Below are positions 4,940 through 6,686 of a DNA stretch of 6,686 bases, piece by piece. The stretch's first letter is position 1; every line of letters starts with the position of its first letter. Position numbers and translations under genes: made by a program. The notes under the pieces are model-generated. The model did no database searches. It was given only the letters and a program-made list of their open reading frames with translations, and was not told the origin of the DNA. This DNA comes from DASYYE01 sp035946955 (GTDB lineage Bacteria > Actinomycetota > Actinomycetes > Streptosporangiales > Streptosporangiaceae), in contig DASYYE010000475.1 in the NCBI GenBank assembly GCA_035946955.1, positions 1 through 6,686 on the forward strand. Direction: 5' to 3'.

Positions 4940-5911
4940 ATGCGACCACGGGCACCCCGCCTCGGCGCGGCACTGCTGATGGGGGCTTTGGTGGCGGCGC
5001 TGGCCTCCTGCACCGGGCAGGGGCACGCGGCGGCGCCACGCCCCCGCGTTGCCCCTGTCCTGGCCCGGCTGCTCGCCGCCATGGGTGACACCACCATGTA
5101 CCTGCTGGCCGGCCCGGAGGCCTCAGCCAACGTGTACATGCTCAACCACGCCAACCCGCAGGGCCTGCGCCTGACCAGCAACCCCAGCGGGTTCGGGATC
5201 TCCTGGATCTCGGCCTCACCAGCGGGCCTGCTGCTCGGTGACGCACGCACCTCCATCGACGTCACCTCCATCTACCGCGACCACCGGTCCCAGCCACTGC
5301 CCGCCGGGCAGACTGGTGCGGGCGCGATCAGCCCCACCGGGACCATCGCCTACGCCGCGATCCCCGGCAACGCCAGCGGCACCGGGGCAAGCACGTGGCG
5401 GATCGAGTTGACGACGGCCAACGGGGCATCCTCCCGTGTGGTTTACCGGCAGCCAGCCCCCGACCTGGGACTGATGGCCTGGGGATCTGGCAACCAGCTA
5501 GCAGTCATCTCCTCAGCCTGCCATGGCAGGTCGCAAGTCCTCATCCTCGATAGCAGCGGCCGGGTCCGCGCCAGGCTGAACCCCAGCCTCGCAACCACCA
5601 CGTTCTGCCTTCTCGCCTGGAACACTCGCGCACCCGGCCTGGCCATCGGTTACCACCCCGGCTTGGACATCACCGGCACCGGCGTGGCCAGTGAGCTGAT
5701 CACCCTCAGCGGACACCAGACGCTGATGCCCTACGGGTGGCTTCCGATGTGCTGGAGCCCCGACGGCACGTCTCTGCTCGTCGCCCGGGGCCTCACTATC
5801 GGCCTGTGGCACCTGAACGACCCTGCCCAGGTCAGGGTTCTCGGCAGCACCGGACGCGCCGGGCCGCTGAGCGGATGCGCCTGGCTAACCAAGCCAGCCG
5901 TCGGCACCTGA
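4940..5911 (+). CDS. Beta-propeller-like lipoprotein of unknown function (323 aa)
   Basis: With the ATG at 4940 the protein starts with a basic stretch (residues 2-7), a hydrophobic core (8-20) and the lipobox LASC (21-24), so it should be cleaved before Cys24 and lipid-anchored on the outer face of the membrane. A Pro/Ala-rich linker follows. The rest has spaced beta-hairpin units of the TolB/WD40-like kind: SASPAGLLLGD (91-101), AISPTGTIAYAA (129-140), MAWGSGNQLAVISS (179-192), LAWNTRAPGLAIG (225-237), CWSPDGTSLLVARG (271-284) and CAWL (313-316). About 45-residue spacing fits blades of a propeller. The Cys at 194, 223, 271 and 313 may pair. I see no catalytic residues; such lipoproteins usually bind ligands or proteins. 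The gene follows the secreted protein gene by 52 bases, so a shared transcript and a joint role at the cell surface are likely but inferred. Confidence 0.82.
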   Translation: MRPRAPRLGAALLMGALVAALASCTGQGHAAAPRPRVAPVLARLLAAMGDTTMYLLAGPEASANVYMLNHANPQGLRLTSNPSGFGISWISASPAGLLLGDARTSIDVTSIYRDHRSQPLPAGQTGAGAISPTGTIAYAAIPGNASGTGASTWRIELTTANGASSRVVYRQPAPDLGLMAWGSGNQLAVISSACHGRSQVLILDSSGRVRARLNPSLATTTFCLLAWNTRAPGLAIGYHPGLDITGTGVASELITLSGHQTLMPYGWLPMCWSPDGTSLLVARGLTIGLWHLNDPAQVRVLGSTGRAGPLSGCAWLTKPAVGT

Positions 5912-6082
5912 GTTGGTCCAGCGCCGTGCGCGTCTGAGAGCGCGACTCGGCCCCGCCATGACGTGGCCAGGTTCCGTCACATCTCGCCAACGACGTACCA
6001 GTTTGGTGTCTTCGGGTGAGATTTCCACGGCCACCCTCTGTTCGCTCGGCCTTGGCCCCTGGTCAACAGGGCACACCCCTCG

Positions 6083-6109
6083 ATAACGGGACTCCCGTTT
6101 GGTTGACAT
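6083..6109 (+). repeat. Palindrome plus TTGACAT module, copy 2 (possible operator/promoter)
   Basis: AACGGGA and TCCCGTT (6086-6100) form a perfect 7-bp inverted repeat around one C, followed by a consensus-like -35 TTGACA (6103-6108). With 17 bases between, TATCGC at 6126-6131 would be the -10, a partial match only. The block resembles 3741-3768. If it is a promoter, it would serve a short transcript starting near 6140 that covers the weak ORFs at 6210 and 6236. Confidence 0.5.
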
Positions 6110-6209
6110 CAGACGATGACCCGCGTATCGCACCATCAATCTTGGTGCGCGCCCTCCATCCGGGGAAGGCGTCCCCCGCAGCCTCGAGGCCCGCAGGCCT
6201 CAACCACTG

Positions 6210-6308
6210 ATGAGAATCGATGAGGTAGGAAGACCATGGTCAGCAATACGAGTTGCCTGGACGACTGGCCTAGCCGCTGTCCCAGTGATCACCGTCAGCG
6301 CCTGTTAG
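6210..6308 (+). pseudogene. Possible broken lipoprotein gene: signal peptide and lipobox followed by a stop
   Basis: From the ATG at 6210 the frame reads 32 residues: a hydrophobic stretch VAWTTGLAAVPVITVSAC and then TAG at 6306-6308. The last residues VSAC form a lipobox whose Cys sits directly before the stop. The frame then runs on for about 25 more codons. This looks like the start of a lipoprotein gene ended by a nonsense change. However, no Shine-Dalgarno sequence precedes the ATG and the frame is short, so chance cannot be excluded. It overlaps the ORF at 6236 in another frame; at most one is real. Confidence 0.22.
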
Positions 6309-6364
6309 CCTCCCCAGCTAGGATGGACCCACAACGCCACCAGGGTTGCTGCGGTGGTCACTGA
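6236..6364 (+). CDS. Possible 42-aa Cys-containing peptide (weak)
   Basis: The ATG at 6236 is preceded by GGTAGGA (6224-6230), a fair ribosome binding site five bases away, and lies about 130 bases after the -35-like TTGACA. The 42 residues have four Cys (7, 15, 38, 39) and end in QGCCGGH. A Gly/Cys-rich C-terminus is reminiscent of the core of azole-containing RiPP precursors, but the peptide is short, the YcaO gene is over 4 kb away, and I recognise no family. A small GGTGG/CCACC stem (6337-6357) overlaps its end. Confidence 0.2.
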   Translation: MVSNTSCLDDWPSRCPSDHRQRLLASPARMDPQRHQGCCGGH

Positions 6365-6412
6365 CGGGGCCATTTCCAGCCGCTAATTCAACTACGACGG
6401 CCGGGAATCAAA

Positions 6413-6634
6413 ATGCTGAACTTGCTACGTGCCTATTGGAGCGCGCCGCGATGGGTTCGCATAGTGATCATGTTCGTAGTCACCGTCGGCCCTGGCTGCA
6501 TATTCGATACTGTTACTCCAGGAAATCACGCGGTCACAGCTATATACCCACGGGCTCGGCGAGTTGGTGATTTGGTGCGCGGCGATAACGGATGCGCCCG
6601 GTGTCCGGGTTGGCGCGGGGTAGCTGTCCGGTAG
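6413..6634 (+). CDS. Possible 73-aa membrane peptide (weak)
   Basis: The frame starts with ATG at 6413 after a weak GGGAA, and has one hydrophobic segment, VRIVIMFVVTVGPGCIF (about residues 15-31). Its last 30 residues are antisense to the better-supported minus-strand gene end at 6540-6686, and its codon use is poor in third-position GC. It may be a remnant of a membrane protein gene or chance. Confidence 0.18.
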   Translation: MLNLLRAYWSAPRWVRIVIMFVVTVGPGCIFDTVTPGNHAVTAIYPRARRVGDLVRGDNGCARCPGWRGVAVR

Positions 6635-6686
6635 GAGCGGTCTTGTCCTGGTTCGCGGTGATGGCCTCCCGTCCGGGATGATCAAG
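6540..6686 (-). CDS. 3' end of a minus-strand gene entering from the right edge (48 aa)
   Basis: Reading leftwards from the last base, the minus strand is open for 48 codons to a TAG at 6542-6540. It has no start codon in the window, so the gene begins beyond the right edge. Two thirds or more of its codons end in G or C up to about the last ten codons, unlike the other frames of this stretch. The residues are polar and charged, for example REAITANQDKTAPTGQLPRA and, nearer the end, DTGRIRYRRAPNHQL, with no hydrophobic segment: a soluble protein tail. I recognise no family. The opposite frames over the same bases look less gene-like. Confidence 0.5.
   Translation of the reverse strand, partial: LDHPGREAITANQDKTAPTGQLPRANPDTGRIRYRRAPNHQLAEPVGI

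Larger units (their letters stand above)
5912..6539. other. Gene-poor stretch after the lipoprotein gene
   Basis: These 628 bases hold no convincing gene. Codon third positions in the open frames are less GC-rich than in the strong genes. Visible are a weak bulged stem at 5926-5946 (GTGCGC with GCGCGAC), a long-range pairing of ATCTCGCC (5981-5988) with GGTGAGAT (6017-6024) around an inner ACCA/TGGT stem, the palindrome module at 6083-6109, and three weak short ORFs. Decayed or foreign DNA would explain the picture. Confidence 0.45.

Noticed and set aside
5926..5946. Stem after the lipoprotein gene as its terminator
   Set aside because: Only six pairs with a bulge and no T-tract. It may act as a terminator but is too weak to list as one.
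5885..6139. Minus-strand 84-codon frame over the lipoprotein end
   Set aside because: Third-position GC is low, it overlaps the lipoprotein's 3' end on the other strand, and no ribosome binding site or family motif was found.
1..6686. CRISPR array, rRNA, tRNA, insertion sequence ends
   Set aside because: No regularly spaced repeats, cloverleaf with CCA-like end, rRNA segments or terminal inverted repeats with a transposase were seen on reading both strands.

Overview
The window looks like chromosomal DNA of a high-GC soil actinomycete of the Streptomyces/Streptosporangiales kind. The clear genes use mostly G or C in the third codon position, GTG and TTG starts are plausible, and the gene families (GH9 cellulase, SigE-type ECF sigma factor, YcaO protein, secreted and lipid-anchored proteins) are typical of that group. 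The genus cannot be fixed from the sequence.

Layout from left to right: the 3' end of a GH9 endoglucanase-like gene (1-555, +); a 319-base leader holding a bulged hairpin and a weak short ORF; a stand-alone, divergent YcaO-family gene (875-2002, +); a perfect 10-bp inverted repeat that probably terminates transcription from both sides; a convergent, translationally coupled operon on the minus strand (3179-2083) for an ECF sigma factor and its presumed membrane-anchored regulator; a short coding fragment (3296-3553, +) that seems to have lost its 5' end; and a decayed copy of the last ~100 bases of the YcaO gene (3569-3669, +), carrying a one-base deletion. Then come two genes for exported products on the plus strand: a secreted protein of unknown family (3907-4887, apparently with a TTG start) and a beta-propeller-like lipoprotein (4940-5911). 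The last ~770 bases are poor in convincing genes. They hold a second copy of a palindrome-plus-TGACAT module that also lies upstream of the secreted protein, two weak overlapping short ORFs, and the 3' end of a minus-strand gene entering from the right edge (6686-6540).

The most informative structure is the pair of direct repeats (1901-2002 and 3569-3669, about 88% identical) made from the 3' end of the YcaO gene. They flank the sigma/anti-sigma operon and the orphan fragment. Either a tandem second YcaO gene decayed after the operon came to lie between the copies, or a segment recombined into the 3' end of the YcaO gene and displaced the old end. The intact YcaO protein keeps a PxPxP motif near its C-terminus, as azoline-forming YcaO enzymes do, but appears to lack several conserved acidic ATP/metal-binding residues. 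No partner protein, dehydrogenase, transporter or convincing precursor peptide lies next to it, so a RiPP pathway is possible but not demonstrated.

A plausible but unproven working picture is a surface-responsive locus: the sigma factor and its membrane partner sense something outside the cell, and the exported proteins act there. The shared palindrome/-35 module at 3741 and 6083 suggests that two transcription units are controlled together.
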